The notes under the pieces are model-generated. The model was not told the DNA's origin. It was given only the letters and a program-made list of their open reading frames with translations, and ran no database searches. From contig NC_092859.1 in assembly GCF_032062135.1 (NCBI RefSeq), positions 22,348,211 to 22,412,210 on the forward strand: DNA of 64,000 nucleotides, in the 5' to 3' direction. Positions 43,260-54,397 of the stretch are shown here, in pieces; position 1 is the stretch's first letter; every line of letters begins with the position of its first letter. The DNA is from Pyxicephalus adspersus (taxonomy: Eukaryota > Chordata > Amphibia > Anura > Pyxicephalidae). Made by a program: the position numbers and the translations under genes.

Positions 43260-43735
43260 TTCGCATTTGTTGGAAAATAAAAAGACATTTTCCTTTATTA
43301 TTTTAACCGCATGGGCCGAGATATAAATTAGAGAGGTAGAATGGTGAGATTTCCCATCGCAGACGTTTATTTGCTTTCATTTGTGAAGCTTTTAAAAAAG
43401 AACGTTGGATCTCGGCTGGTGGAAGTAGCTGGCGCTGTGATGGACGCACGTCTGCGCGATATAGAAGCCGGATCAATCAAAAACACTTTGTTTTATGAAC
43501 CCTGTGAGGAAATGTTGGGCTTCCTCCAAGTCTGATGGAGGACAGTCAATATTTCACTTAAGTATAATAGATAAAGCCGGAGGAAAAAACGGGAGTTCGG
43601 TAATGGACTGAGTGTAACAAGGCACTTAAAAACTAACTTTCTCTGTTTTATTGAAACAATTATTACTGAACGCTACCTGGCTAAGCCAAGCAATGCCGAT
43701 TACCTGGCCGGCAACAACTGCAAATGGAAAGAACA
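43260..43735. promoter_or_regulatory. CpG-containing unique block, candidate conserved regulatory element
   Basis: CpGs cluster (ATCGCAGACG, AACGTTGGATCTCGGC, GGCGCTGTGATGGACGCACG, TCTGCGCGATATAG, AGCCGGAGG, AACGGGAGTTCGG). ATATAAATTAG and CCGGATCAATCAA words are present. The 64-residue frame at 43.34-43.54 kb is unrecognised. Function is inferred from composition only. Confidence 0.28.
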
Positions 43736-43804
43736 AATTGCTGAATGTTAGTATAGAGGAAAGTAAACTTGAGCAGAAATAAAGTTTTCTATATTCTGTA
43801 CATT

Positions 43805-44115
43805 ATCATTACACAGTATTTATATAGCGCAGACATATTATGCAGCGCTGTACAAAGTCCATAGTCATGTCACTATCTGTCCCACAAAGGGGCTCACAAT
43901 CTAATGTCCTTACCTTAGTCATGTGTCTTTAAAACATTCTAAGGTCAAGGTAGGGTGGAAGCCAATTGAACTAACTGCATGTTTTTGGAATAGGAAACCA
44001 GAGTACCTGGAGGAAACCCACACAAACTCCATGCAGATAGTGTCCTAGCCAAGATTTGAACCTGGGACCCAGCGCTGCAACAGGCAGAGTGCTAACCACT
44101 GAGCCACCATCCTGC
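43805..44115 (-). mobile_element. tRNA-headed SINE, near full length, minus strand
   Basis: Reading the minus strand gives GCAGGATGGTGGCTCAGTGG and TTAGCACTCTGCC, the B-box-like GGTTCAAATC, then CTATCTGCATGGAGTTTGTG and TGGGTTTCCTCCAGGTACTC. The tail has GATTGTGAGCCCCTTTGTGG, GACTTTGTACAGCGCTGC and ATATAAATACTGTGTAATGA. It is the best-preserved copy in the window. Confidence 0.88.
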
Positions 44116-44827
44116 ATGTGATATTATGTTATGTGGATTGCATCCTGATCACATATACAATGTGCAGTATTGTTCTATTGAGATTAAAATGCATCTTTAA
44201 TATTTAATGTATATTTAATTTTGGATAGAGTGAGGAAGGGTTAGGGAAAGATTAGGCCCTTTTTAAGTTTTGCAAGTTTTTAGGTTTTTTACCTGTTTGT
44301 GTCAGTATTTAGGAGATCCATCCTGGTGACCATTGTCATCAAGAAAGACGGTGAAGGGAATTCCAAAATTCCCAGAGTTGTTTCTAGAACTGGGGGCAAA
44401 TTATCTTCCAATGGGCGAACATATCCAAGAAGGGAATTCCCTTAATTCCCTCGAAATTCTGTTGTGCTTCTGGGGCAGGAAATGAAGGGAATTTTCTTCA
44501 ATGGTGCACAGACAATAAATATTATCCCAGCAGGAGTTTTAATCCTTCCCCATGCTATCTACGAAAGAAGTTTTGGCTGCACATTCACTTTATTTAGAGA
44601 GTGCCTAATTTGTCCCATTTTAATTTTTTTGCTGGTCTTAAGAGAGTTCAACACCCCTAGTGCAGGCTTAAGGCAAATAAAAGACATAATAAAACTATAG
44701 ATGGGGAGGAGTAAGGAAAGAATTATTCCTGGGGGTGTATTTGTACTTTAATGATTAAATTTAGGTTGGGAAAGTTGCTGTTTTATTGCCATAATTGCTC
44801 ATTTGTTGCTCACATTTAGAGATATAG
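44116..44827. other. AT-rich DNA with a GGGAATTCC-rich repeat-like stretch
   Basis: Between about 44,340 and 44,505 the words GAAGGGAATTCC, GGGAATTCCCTTAATTCCC and GAAGGGAATTTTC recur and are partly palindromic. It may be a miniature element, but its ends were not defined. Confidence 0.4.
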
Positions 44828-44952
44828 TTATAAATCAGTGAATGTGACATTCTCCAATTATTTACTACCAATGAATGTTTGTGTGGTATGTGTTTATATG
44901 TATTGTGATTGATTATCCTGTAAATATTTAGTGGATCCACTGCTTTATAAAG
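44828..44952. mobile_element. small inverted-repeat element (CAGTGAATGTGACATTC family)
   Basis: The left arm TAAATCAGTGAATGTGACAT matches the family at 7505-7641. The right end, GTGGATCCACTGCTTTATAA, is its degenerate inverted copy. Confidence 0.5.
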
Positions 44953-45427
44953 TATTGGGACAATTGCCCATTTTCTGCCTGTTTATTGGAACATTTGCCT
45001 GCCTATTGCCCTTGTACAACAGTTGCCCATTTGTTGCTATGTGTTGGTTTCTTACATAATATATTATTTTATGTTATCATGATTATTCTTGACAATAAAT
45101 TTTATTTTTAGATGAGGAGTTGTTAGGAATTATCTACTCTAGGGGTGAAATACACTATATATACCCCTACAAAAAATAGAAGTTATTTTATAAATGGGTG
45201 GTAATGGCTCAACGTCATTGAGTAGAGCAACTACACCTAGAATATAGGAAATACAAAGCAGAAGATGAACATATAGAAAATGGTCAGGGATCAGATTGGT
45301 GTATTCCTCCGAGAAGAAAAAATCAAATTAAGCAGCACCAGGGAGGGTGGAAACACCATGCAGGAGTGAATGGGGAGGATGAGGATGAGCAGGGGTCATT
45401 CAATAGATGTTAGCTTTACACTAGTAG
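44953..45427. other. unique AT-rich sequence
   Basis: Contains a loosely repeated ATTGCCCATTT/TGTTGCT theme at 44,960-45,050. No gene. Confidence 0.4.
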
Positions 45428-45560
45428 AGGCCAGTTATCCTCAACCAGGGTGCAGTTGAACCCTGGAGTTCTTCCAGATGTTCCTAGGGTTTCCCTGAAG
45501 ACCTGAAAGTTAGTTCAAGGTGTTCCCCCATGTTAAAAACACTGGTGTAGGAATGAATAA
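45428..45560 (+). mobile_element. hAT-type (TTCTCAACC family) relic
   Basis: TCCTCAACCAGGGTGCAGTT on the left and TTTCCCTGAAGACCTGAAAG, TTAGTTCAAGG and GTTCCCCCATGTTAAAAA on the right match both ends of the family. The middle is deleted. Confidence 0.6.
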
Positions 45561-45866
45561 ATCTGGCGTGCATTCATCCAGATCCTCACATGGCCATACT
45601 ATCCTATCTCTTGTTTTTGTAGGTATGTCAGTGCTTCATGAACTATCTTATCTAATGATACAACAAAGGGCTTCTTTGTCATGACGCTTACTTTCCAGGT
45701 GTCAGTAGTCGGCCACTTTGATGAGCATTGTATTAATGTACGGATGTGATGATGTCTATATGACGTCTACCTGTCTCTAGAAGTTATTAAAGAATTACTT
45801 TGTAGTTCCAGAATCTTCATCTGGAACATCACTAACCCAGATGTCCTATTATAGAACTATGAGATA
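45561..45866. other. unique sequence, nothing recognised
   Basis: Non-coding link; no repeats identified. Confidence 0.4.
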
Positions 45867-46006
45867 TTAGGCTCATTTCACTAAGCTTTACACAAGGATA
45901 AGGATCTTAATGTTCGAATCCCACTGGACATAGCTGAGAATGACTGTCACTTTATTGAAAATTAGGATACTTATCCTGCTGTTTCAGCTTTGTAAATGGA
46001 GCCTAT
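45867..46006. mobile_element. small inverted-repeat element (TAGGCTC family)
   Basis: The left arm TAGGCTCATTTCACTAAGCT and ACAAGGATAAGGATC mirrors the right arm GATACTTATCCTGCTGTTTC and AGCTTTGTAAATGGAGCCTA. The arms are about 40 bp with scattered mismatches. It is MITE-like and non-coding. Confidence 0.6.
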
Positions 46007-48040
46007 TTAGTGAAAAGCACAGATGTATGAGCTGTGTAAGAATTGCATTTTGTACTTAAACAATTATCCATTTTTCCACAATCAGAGCAAACCATGTTCA
46101 AGGATTTATGATAGGGTCACACCATCTCATTGGCTTCAGTAAATGGGAATCAGTGGAAAGATTGCTGATGTAGCAGTTATTTTGGTACCATAGACAATCC
46201 CTTCCTATTACTGGCTCTGTTGAACACTGGGGTTTCCAAAGCTCTCAAGAACATTCATTAAAACCCAAAGGCCCCATGTTTACTTTGTGTCTGGGTTCTA
46301 ATGAACTGAAATGCAGCATAAGAATAGGACAGTTCATCTCCATAATGCTTGCAAGTCATGTCAAAATAATGCCCCCTTCTGCAGGGGTAACTTTATCTGT
46401 TTGTGCCCCACTATCACATTACATAAAATGTATCATTAAACAAAAGCATCTTTGAATTTTAACTGGTTGTAAAATTTAAGACAAAGTTGCAAACTTTCAA
46501 AAGTTCCAGAAAAAAAATCCCAACAGGTTTTAAAAAAACTGCATTTGTAAACTAAACATATATAACTAAATATATATATACAAGCAAAACCTTATTATTT
46601 CATTTGGATAGAGTAGGGGAAGATTAAAGGTATTTATTTATTGCCATATTTCCCTTTACTTCTTGTCCTGTAGATACAATAGAAATGAAAAAAGAAGTAG
46701 TGATGGGTGACTCTGCCCCATATTCAATATTTTCCAATCAAATATTTACATATTGTAGGACCTGTTACAGGGCATAGTAAGGCCGTAAGGTTGTCACTCT
46801 TACCTTTGTCCATCGTTACATATCAAGTATTCCATGACCAACTAAAAGCCACTCCATAACTCATCATCTACAGACAAGATTTACCGCAACCTGTATGCTT
46901 GTATAAAGTTTTTTGTTTTAATATATATGTATACATGTGTTATCTATATGTGCAGGGCTAAAGATAATACAAAGATAAATACTTTTTTAGCCAGGTAAAT
47001 ATATTGGAAATGACTATTTCATATTAACCACATTCAGCTATTAGTTGATATTATGTGTCTGCTGTCTGTACTTTTCTTGTAATTCTTTACTTTGACTCTA
47101 TGTAGAGATTGTAATTTCTGGCTCTATATTATCTTTTCAGGACACTGACAGATGAATGAGTCAGAGGAGAACACACCTCATTCCCTTTTCATATTCATAG
47201 AGCTCTGTATAGATACGCCTTTTGACCCCTAAGAAACCCTTGAAATAATTTTCAGATCATGGGGAATCTCTGCTACAACCATATTTTTGGAAAAAGCCTT
47301 AAATTGGTGTCCAGTGTAAACAAATACCCCCCTATGGTGGCGGTTGGAATACCACCTTTATTTACACCTAAAAACATCATTAGAGTCATGCAGCTGGCTC
47401 TGCCAAGGGGCATTGTCCCCAGCACTTTGCAGACATCATCAAATTGGAGGTCCATCAGCCAGTGTTTAGCAAAAGATTTCTTCTGCAAGTCGTGCAAACT
47501 GCCCCCCATCAAGCCTCTGTCCTGCACACGAGCCAGCAGGGAAGCCCCATTTGTATGTAGGAGTCGTCCATATGTCAGATGTCCTTAACTTGGGGACTAT
47601 GTATACTTGTTTTGTCTTCCTTTTCTGCTGCAAAGTCTGCTAGGCATGGGGAGTACACTACAATGAGATTGCATGCCTCCCCATACATGAAAGCATCAAG
47701 TAATTCTGGCAATGAAAAAAGAACCACCAGAAAAAGGGGAAATGAACATAAGTGGGGCAGTGGGGTGGGCTTTATATTGACCCCGTCATTTTGCTTCACA
47801 ACAAAATTTCATTTTTACATATAATTCATATATTCTGTTACTTTATTGTATTGATGCCCTTTACGTATATATAATCTGTACATTTAGGTTAGTCATCTCA
47901 GAGGTGAGGTTTAAAATCTCATGCAGGTATAACCTGAGATTTGAATTTAGCCCCATCCAGTGAAAAAAATGTGAGACAAGTTATATTGCATTCCAATTGT
48001 CGGAGACATTTCTCTGCTTTACGTTAACATTTTTACTTTT
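46007..48040. other. unique AT-rich sequence with a hAT fragment
   Basis: A short minus-strand hAT (TTCTCAACC family) fragment lies at about 47,222-47,262 (AAACCCTTGAAATAATTTTC). Frames of 74-109 residues at 47.26-47.82 kb overlap on both strands and are unrecognised. Nothing else seen. Confidence 0.45.
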
Positions 48041-48069
48041 TGTCGCTAACCAAGGTGACTGCTAAACCT

Positions 48070-49591
48070 TCAAACCTGGGCTTTGTCCATTTATAGAGAT
48101 TATGGAGAGGTGATGTATGAACATAATTTTCTTCTGGAACTGGGTTGATCACACACCCTGAATATTGTCTGGAGATTATAGAACAATTCAGAAACATTGA
48201 TCTGTAACATCATGGAAAACTGTCCATCTAATCAGCCAGATGAGAAGTCCCTGATCTTCTGTACTTATTGTACTAACATTTGTGTTCCTGCTGTTAAAAT
48301 TTGTCTGCAGTGTAAAGCTTCCCTGTGTAATACACACTTAAATGTCCACACTAAATCACCGGAACATATCTTATGTGACCCCACCACTACCCTGGAGAAC
48401 AGGAAATGTTCCATCCATAAGAAGATCCTGGAATATTACTGCACTGAGGACTCTGCATGTATCTGTGTGTCCTGCTGTCTGATCGGGGAACACAAAGGAC
48501 ATCAGATGGAATCATTGGAGGAGGCCTCTGAGAGGATGAAGGCAGAAATTAGAAATGATCTTCAGAAAATAGTGACGGCTATAGATAAGACAGTTCTTGG
48601 TCTGCAAGAACAAGAAAGAAAAGTCCAAGTTGAAGCAGACAGAGAAACTGAGAGAGTCACTACCCTATTAAAAACCCTCAGAAGACAGCTGAGGGATATT
48701 GAGGAGAAAACGGTGAAAGAGATTTCCAAGCAGACAAAGGACATTTCACTCACTATTCACAATCTGGTCCATCAGATGGAAACAAAGAAGGAAGAATTGC
48801 TTAGTAGGATGAGGTACTTTGGGGATCTGTGTCAAAGGATGGATCCATTGACTGTCATTCAGGAATTAGATACAGGTGACGTGTGGGATTCCGAAGGTGG
48901 AGATACTGAAGATAGAAAAGGACATGATAAACTTCTCCATGATGGAGGGGATCTGGATGTTGCTGGGATCTCACACACATTACACACAAGTATATTTGGA
49001 TATTATGAGTGGGTTTAATAATAGGATCTCTGTACCAGAAGCTTCAGAGATATTGCTGGACGTTAACACTGCTGGTAATCTTCTATATATATCAGAGGAC
49101 AGGAAAACAGCATCCGTTTCAACCAAGCAGAATCACACACAAATGCCGGATAGATTTCTGTGGCCTCCTCAGGTATTAAGCAGTCAATGTTCTCCTCTGG
49201 GAGGGTTTACTGGGAAGTGGATGTTGCGGGGTCAGAAAGATGGAGAGTTGGGATGTGTTACCCCAGCAAAGCTAGGACAGGAGAAAAGTCATGGATTGGG
49301 AATAACAACAAGTCCTGGTGTTTGGAAAAGTGGAATAATCGATATTTACTGATACATGATAGTAAATGGATCCAGTTACCTGACCCCATTTCCAGCATTA
49401 GAATCAGGATATATCTGGATTATGAGGCTGGACAGATCTCTTTTTATGAGCTTTGTGATTTGATCCGCAACATCCACACCTTCAAAACCACCTTCAAAGA
49501 GCCCCTCCATGCTGTATTATGGGTAGGGAAAGGTTGTATTAAGTTATGTGATGAATGGGGGGTGAGGGGCCAGGACACAAGGGAAATGTAG
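48070..49591 (+). pseudogene. TRIM25/TRIM39-like intronless gene, RING decayed, two frameshifts
   Basis: The locus follows RING, B-box1, B-box2, coiled coil, PRY-SPRY in one exon, the pattern of the frog-expanded TRIM family whose members act as E3 ubiquitin ligases, often in antiviral sensing. The B-box/coiled-coil frame is open from the ATG at 48,212 to TAA at 49,016-49,018 (268 residues). B-box1 is at residues 17-54 with C17, C20, C31, C34, C39 and H42. B-box2 is at 66-105 with complete zinc ligands (C66, H69, C77, D80, C85, C88, H94, H97). A coiled coil spans about 105-235. A +1 shift near 48,985-49,000 moves PRY (EILLDVNTAG) to another frame. A second shift near 49,180-49,190 returns SPRY (YWEVDV, GMCYP, SWCL, YLDYEAGQISFYE) to the first frame, ending at TAG 49,589-49,591. 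Upstream, 48,089-48,130 still reads IYRD...HNF as in the RING, but with zinc cysteines lost and stops beyond. A pseudogene is likely. The two SPRY shifts could instead be assembly errors; RING loss could not. Confidence 0.85.
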
Positions 49592-49639
49592 TCAGGACCC
49601 TTACCGCAGCGGAGCATCACAAAATTTCTGCATTATGTT
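49592..49639. other. 3' flank of the TRIM pseudogene
   Basis: Short non-coding stretch joining the TRIM stop to an L2-like tail. No AATAAA signal was seen immediately after the stop. Confidence 0.4.
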
Positions 49640-49780
49640 TTTTAATTGTAAGGGTCCTCTTCCTCTCCTGTGTCATTGGCTGTATCTGTCTGGTATTTGC
49701 AACCCCTAGTAATTTTACAACACTGCATAATATGTTGAACTTTATAAATACAGTTTACTAATAATATTAATATTTATAAT
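49640..49780 (+). mobile_element. L2-like LINE 3' tail fragment
   Basis: AATTGTAAGGGTCCTCTTCC, GTGTCATTGGCTGTATCTGT, TATTTGCAACCCCTAGTAAT, CATAATATGTTGAACTTTAT and an AATAATATTAATATT end match the LINE tail at 1-415. It lies directly after the TRIM frame. Confidence 0.75.
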
Positions 49781-50303
49781 TGTAATCATTGGTGTTGGGT
49801 TGTGTGTTTGGATGTATTCCTTTTCTTATTTGAAACTAAAAAAACTGACAGCGACATGGCTGCCAACTGTTTATAGGCAGTTCTTGGATTTGCAAATTTG
49901 TCCCTGGCTGGCCTGAGAATGCTTTGCAATATAAATTCTAAATTATTTTATTGGTATCATTTAAATCATATTAGACCCCTAGATTCAGGGGCTTTTTTAA
50001 ATAGAATTTAAGGCTAGGCTCCCACTACTGTGCAATGCATTTTGTAAGTTCATGTGCATATATTTTAGGGAGCTGCCCAATGCACAGAGAAGTCATGCTG
50101 CGATTTTGAAAGCGCAACATGAAGCACAATAGTGAATTGCAATGCATTGTGTTGCAAGGGGCTAGGAGAGTATATCTGGGGTTTATTAGGAATAAGTGGC
50201 AATGCAGTTCATTATCACATGTAAGGTGCATTGGCATACATCTCCCCATGTAAACATACACATTATTAAAAATTAATATTAAAAATTCAGTGTAAATATG
50301 GTC
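49781..50303. other. AT-rich DNA with a GCAATGCA-rich stretch
   Basis: At 50,009-50,250, words such as GTGCAATGCATTTTG, TGCCCAATGCACAG, GAATTGCAATGCATTGTG and AAGGTGCATTGGC recur in both orientations, which suggests a degraded inverted-repeat element. No ends were defined. Confidence 0.4.
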
Positions 50304-50799
50304 TTAAAGTATACCTAAACTCAGACATTTCACTTTACATAAAAGGGTAGACAACTCTTTTATGTAAGGTAAAAATTCTGATTGTTTGGGATTTTTTTAA
50401 GTGCAACACCGTTTTTTTTTTTTTTTAAAAAAGGGTGCAGCACCGCCTTCCAGGATACCTACGTCATGCATCACGGGAGGCTCTTGGGTGCTACCTCTGC
50501 ACATGCCCGAGCACCTTTTTGTGAAAAGGTAAAAAAATTGCAGATCCCACGCATGCGCAGTGGGATCGGCAAGTTTTTTTCCCAACATACGTCACCTGAT
50601 CTCGCGCCTGGGTCGGGTGACGTAGGAACCAGGAAGAAGAGGCGAAGATGGCACGCCCCAAGTGCCGGCACAAAAATGGATGCCAGGATGACGCGGGACC
50701 CGATGGAAGAGTCCTTCAGACCGATCGACTGCCCTGCGGAATTGAAGGTAAGTGTATTTTTTATTGTTTTGGGCATTTTTCAGTTTACTTTCTCTTTAA
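50304..50799. mobile_element. piggyBac-like non-autonomous element with TTAA flanks
   Basis: TTAA at 50,304-50,307 and 50,796-50,799 bound a 496-bp element (counting both). The left end TTAAAGTATACCTAAACTCA and the inverted right end (TTAAAGAGAAAGTAAACTGA on the minus strand) are similar terminal repeats. TTAA duplication is characteristic of piggyBac-type transposition. The body is CpG-rich (CCACGCATGCGCAGTGGGAT, GATCTCGCGCCTGGGTCGGG, TACGTCACCTGATC) and includes a T16 run. The 143-residue frame and its shadows are not recognised as protein. Relatives: 62,237-62,406 and 63,813-64,000. Confidence 0.7.
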
Positions 50800-52800
50800 G
50801 TACTGGATATTGAGTCAGGAGGAAATGATTTTAGAAAAAACAAAAATTTCATTGTGGCCAATATAGAAAAAGAACAGAAATAGTGAGATGTTGAGAGATG
50901 TGGCTATGTCAGGATGATCAATTGAATTAGACACATACGAAAATAACTAAATGTTATTGTTAAAAAAAAGGGTGAGGCACACACATTGAGAGTGCAAAAA
51001 ATACAAGAAAACCAGTTAGATAATGTTATCTCGCTGTGATGTTAATCACCGTGTGGTGCCGGGTCATTCTGGAAAATTCACCTCCATTACACTTCCATTG
51101 CAGCTCCACACGGAAATACTGAACAAACTCAACTACTTAAATATATTTGAAATATTTGAAAAGAACACCAGATTCAAACTGCAATGTTTAATGGACGTCA
51201 ATGTGTGTAGCACAACTCATAAAAACTAAAGAGAGAAAATGCCAGAAATCGGGTTTCAGCAGATGTATGTTTCATACCTGTGAAGGAGAAGGTGATGATG
51301 TCAAATCAGGTGAAAAGCATTGTAATAGTAACGTTAGTTTTTGTTTTGCTGGTAAATCCATCTCCAGAACACTTAATGGGAGAAAGCTGGCCCATGCTAT
51401 TCTCCTCTGTTATGAAGGAGATGTAGCTTTGAAATTACACATTATTCTGAACCAACTCACTTAGAACTGTCCAACCACCACTAGTAAGTTCTTATATGAT
51501 TCAGGTGATGATTGCAGAGCAAGTCAAACACATTATAGATATTTTGGGGTTTCAGAATAAGCAAATATTGCAGGGTTTGGAATCCAAAAATGCCTATTAA
51601 GGCCGATCAGAGGTGAATCTTATTGGTGAGGAAGGTCTGTAGGGGTATTACCAATAACCACTGTGAGCATATCAATATAGTAGATGCTGGAAAGTTAAAC
51701 TACCAATCTTTTGGCAGTAACAAGGTTTTATTCTAATTCCCCACACCTGCACATCTGCTGTACCACTTATGATGAGAGTTTTCCATCATGGACTACCTGG
51801 CTCTGCACCCTTTCTGAGTCTTTTGCAAATGCTTCCCACCATTCCCTACACCGAATCTCTAGGTCTGCAAGTGCTGCACCCATTATTATAAAAAATGAGG
51901 TAAAAGTAGGGTGACATAGAGGGCAGCAGTGGTGGTTAGACAATAAAAATTGGTGTGGAGGAGCAAAGGAAGTGATTTCAGGGAAGGAAGGAAAAGGGGA
52001 GGTCATAGGGAGAGAGTTATGTAATTAAAAAAGGAGTGGGTGGTTAGGGTCCTTGAAGGCATGTCTATAAGTATTTTAAAAAGTTGTGAATTGGCAAGGC
52101 CAGAAAATTTTAGGCAAAGAACTGCAAGGGTAGTTGGATGTTCCTGAGGTGGTGTGTGGTAACTATGAACTAGAAATGAAGGCGACAGACCCCAAGTTGG
52201 TTGTTGGTGGTAGAGGACGCCCTCCAGGACCCATAACCTATACCATTCAAAGGAGAAAAGTTCAGGGTTGGAGTATGTTTTGAATGAAGGGGATATACAG
52301 GTATTACTAATAACATGTTAATATATGTTAATTATTACATGGTTGGGATTAAGTATTGTTATTGTACTTTTTAAGTGTAAAGAAAAAGAAAAGAATATTT
52401 TGCAATAAAAAAAATTGTGCATAGTCAAAATATAAATGTTCATAAACAGCCACTGAGACCATTAAACCCAACAAATGTAGTGTATGTTTGTTTGAGGGAG
52501 TTGTTTGGAGGTGGAACAGCGAATAGTGGAATGATGAGGAACTCTGGCATCCCCCGGTTATGTTCTATTCGACATTTCCGTAAAATGTGTGCTGAAATTG
52601 ACACTTGTCCTATCCAGAAGCCAACATGACATAATGACAATGCAGGAGTATAATTGAGATATAGCAACAAAGCATTGTCATTCCATACCTGAACGTACCT
52701 GAACTATGACTTAGAATATATTATATTAATATGCTTACATTATAAAGGATTTAAGTGATTTGGTTTACATTCACTTTAGGAACCTGATGGACAATAGAAG
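50800..52800. other. unique AT-rich sequence
   Basis: Nothing recognised. Scattered frames of 67-87 residues have no domains. Confidence 0.45.
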
Positions 52801-53241
52801 ATCATTGGGAGGTGCAGAGGTATTTGCCTGTTCTCAGGCACTGCAAATTCAAACACACATCATAGGTCTATGGAAGATGGAGGGGGAAATGTTCTGCAGA
52901 CATTTAGGGACTTCCAGTACCTGAACCCCAATGCTGACCTGATACACCTTATCCTTGGAAAGAGTACTTTGAAAGAGTACCTGAGGTTATTGCCTTTTCT
53001 AGCTGTTTTTACATCTGCATCTATGACTACCTTCACAGGAACACTTGGAAGAGGAGATGAATTATTGGGCAAGAAGAATGTAAACTCTGTGGGGGTTCAG
53101 CTCCTGGTTATGTATGTTAATGTATGATGAACTTGGATGACATTCCGCTGCAGGAATATATCAAAGCCGATTTCTTCATTGTGTTTTTTTGTGCTATGGA
53201 ATAAACAGCTTTTACAAAGAATTTTCTTAAAAAAAAAAAAC
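52801..53241 (+). other. possible retrocopy or small transcript end with poly(A)
   Basis: A frame of 85 residues runs from ATG 52,870 to TGA 53,125-53,127 (starts MEDGGGNVLQTF; hydrophobic LRLLPFLAVF in the middle). About 75 bp later AATAAA occurs at about 53,200, followed 25-30 bp on by a run of 12 A at about 53,230-53,241. An AATAAA plus a genomic A-run is what a retroposed mRNA leaves behind. The protein is not recognised. It may equally be a chance frame beside a LINE-type A tail. Confidence 0.3.
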
Positions 53242-54295
53242 CTGCTTAGTCTTGTGTACCTGAGCCTTTAAGATTTGCATCAGTCCTGTGTAAAGCAGTT
53301 TAGAAGGATTTGGGTGTTGATTTGTATCTTTCAAAGATAAATGAATTGGCCTCACATTTCAGAAAACACAGCATGTCCTACTCACATGTACAAAAGAAGC
53401 AGAACAGTTCATTTTTTTACCCGAAAAGTTAAAAGCAGCTAAAAATTAAACTCAAACAAAAGCTTTGGGTCCCTGAATGCACCTTAAAATGTGTGCTTTG
53501 GGTTTCATGGACCCTTAGTATATGTGAGCTGGAATGTCCCACCAAGTCAAAAATTTCTGCATGGATGAGAATCCAGATATATAAGAAAAGGCCTAACATC
53601 TGGCTACAGTTTGTCCTTTACAGACTTTTATTTTTATTTCCCTTGTTTGCTGGTAGTGGTGGCATCTGGGAGAGATTGAATGTTAAATCCTTCTGAACTT
53701 TCATATATATCCCAGAATCCAGTTATGGGGGGCACAACTTTATTTCTATCGTTTACAGCGCAACCCTTTCTGATTTGTTAACACTGAGCTTTCGTAAAAC
53801 CTAATATCTTCCTCTGCCTGCGCTGAACTCCTCTTCCAGTTTTTTAACAGTCTTTGTGATCATTTCTCCTCTGCGACTGCTGACAGTGCAATAAATCACA
53901 AACTTTTGTTTTGTTTCTATGCTCCCTTAGCACAGGAAGTACAACCCTGTAGTACCATGACTCACAGAAGTTAGTGATGGCTCCACCATTTAGCAAGATA
54001 GACACTAAGACAGTATAGTATTAAACTTCAGCAAGGACAGGGGATTTCTAAGATCACAGCACTGCCTCACACACTGTTTCACTACATAGACATTCTTGGA
54101 CATACTGGATTTGCATTTAAACCACCCAAGGAAATGTCGATAAATGAAGCTAAAACTAAATAACTGACAAGACACAAAGTAAATAGCTGAAAACCAAAAC
54201 AGCACAGATCAGAAGGAGTGGGCTGGATGGTCTTTGTAGTTCAACAGACAGGAAATGAGCTGTCAGGATAGCTGCTGCAGCTTCTAATTCTTGTT
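53242..54295. other. unique sequence, nothing recognised
   Basis: No coding content recognised. Frames below 70 residues only. Confidence 0.45.
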
Positions 54296-54333
54296 GTGTG
54301 GATGTCACACCGCAATGTGTTTGACATCCACAC
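54296..54333. repeat. perfect 12-bp hairpin with 14-base loop
   Basis: GTGTGGATGTCA (54,296-54,307) is the exact inverted complement of TGACATCCACAC (54,322-54,333). It may be the centre of a small inverted-repeat element. No T-run follows, so there is no terminator signature. Confidence 0.6.
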
Positions 54334-54397
54334 ATCGTGGGGCATTAGAAAAGATGAAAAACACAGAAATGTTCCAATAAAATCTAACTTCAAAGAA

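Noticed and set aside
47259..47588. 109-residue frame with several Cys and Pro
   Set aside because: No zinc-ligand spacing or homology recognised; an overlapping 84-residue frame lies on the other strand.
54296..54333. Hairpin as a terminator or microRNA precursor
   Set aside because: The stem is only 12 bp, with no T-run and no longer imperfect stem as expected for a pre-miRNA.
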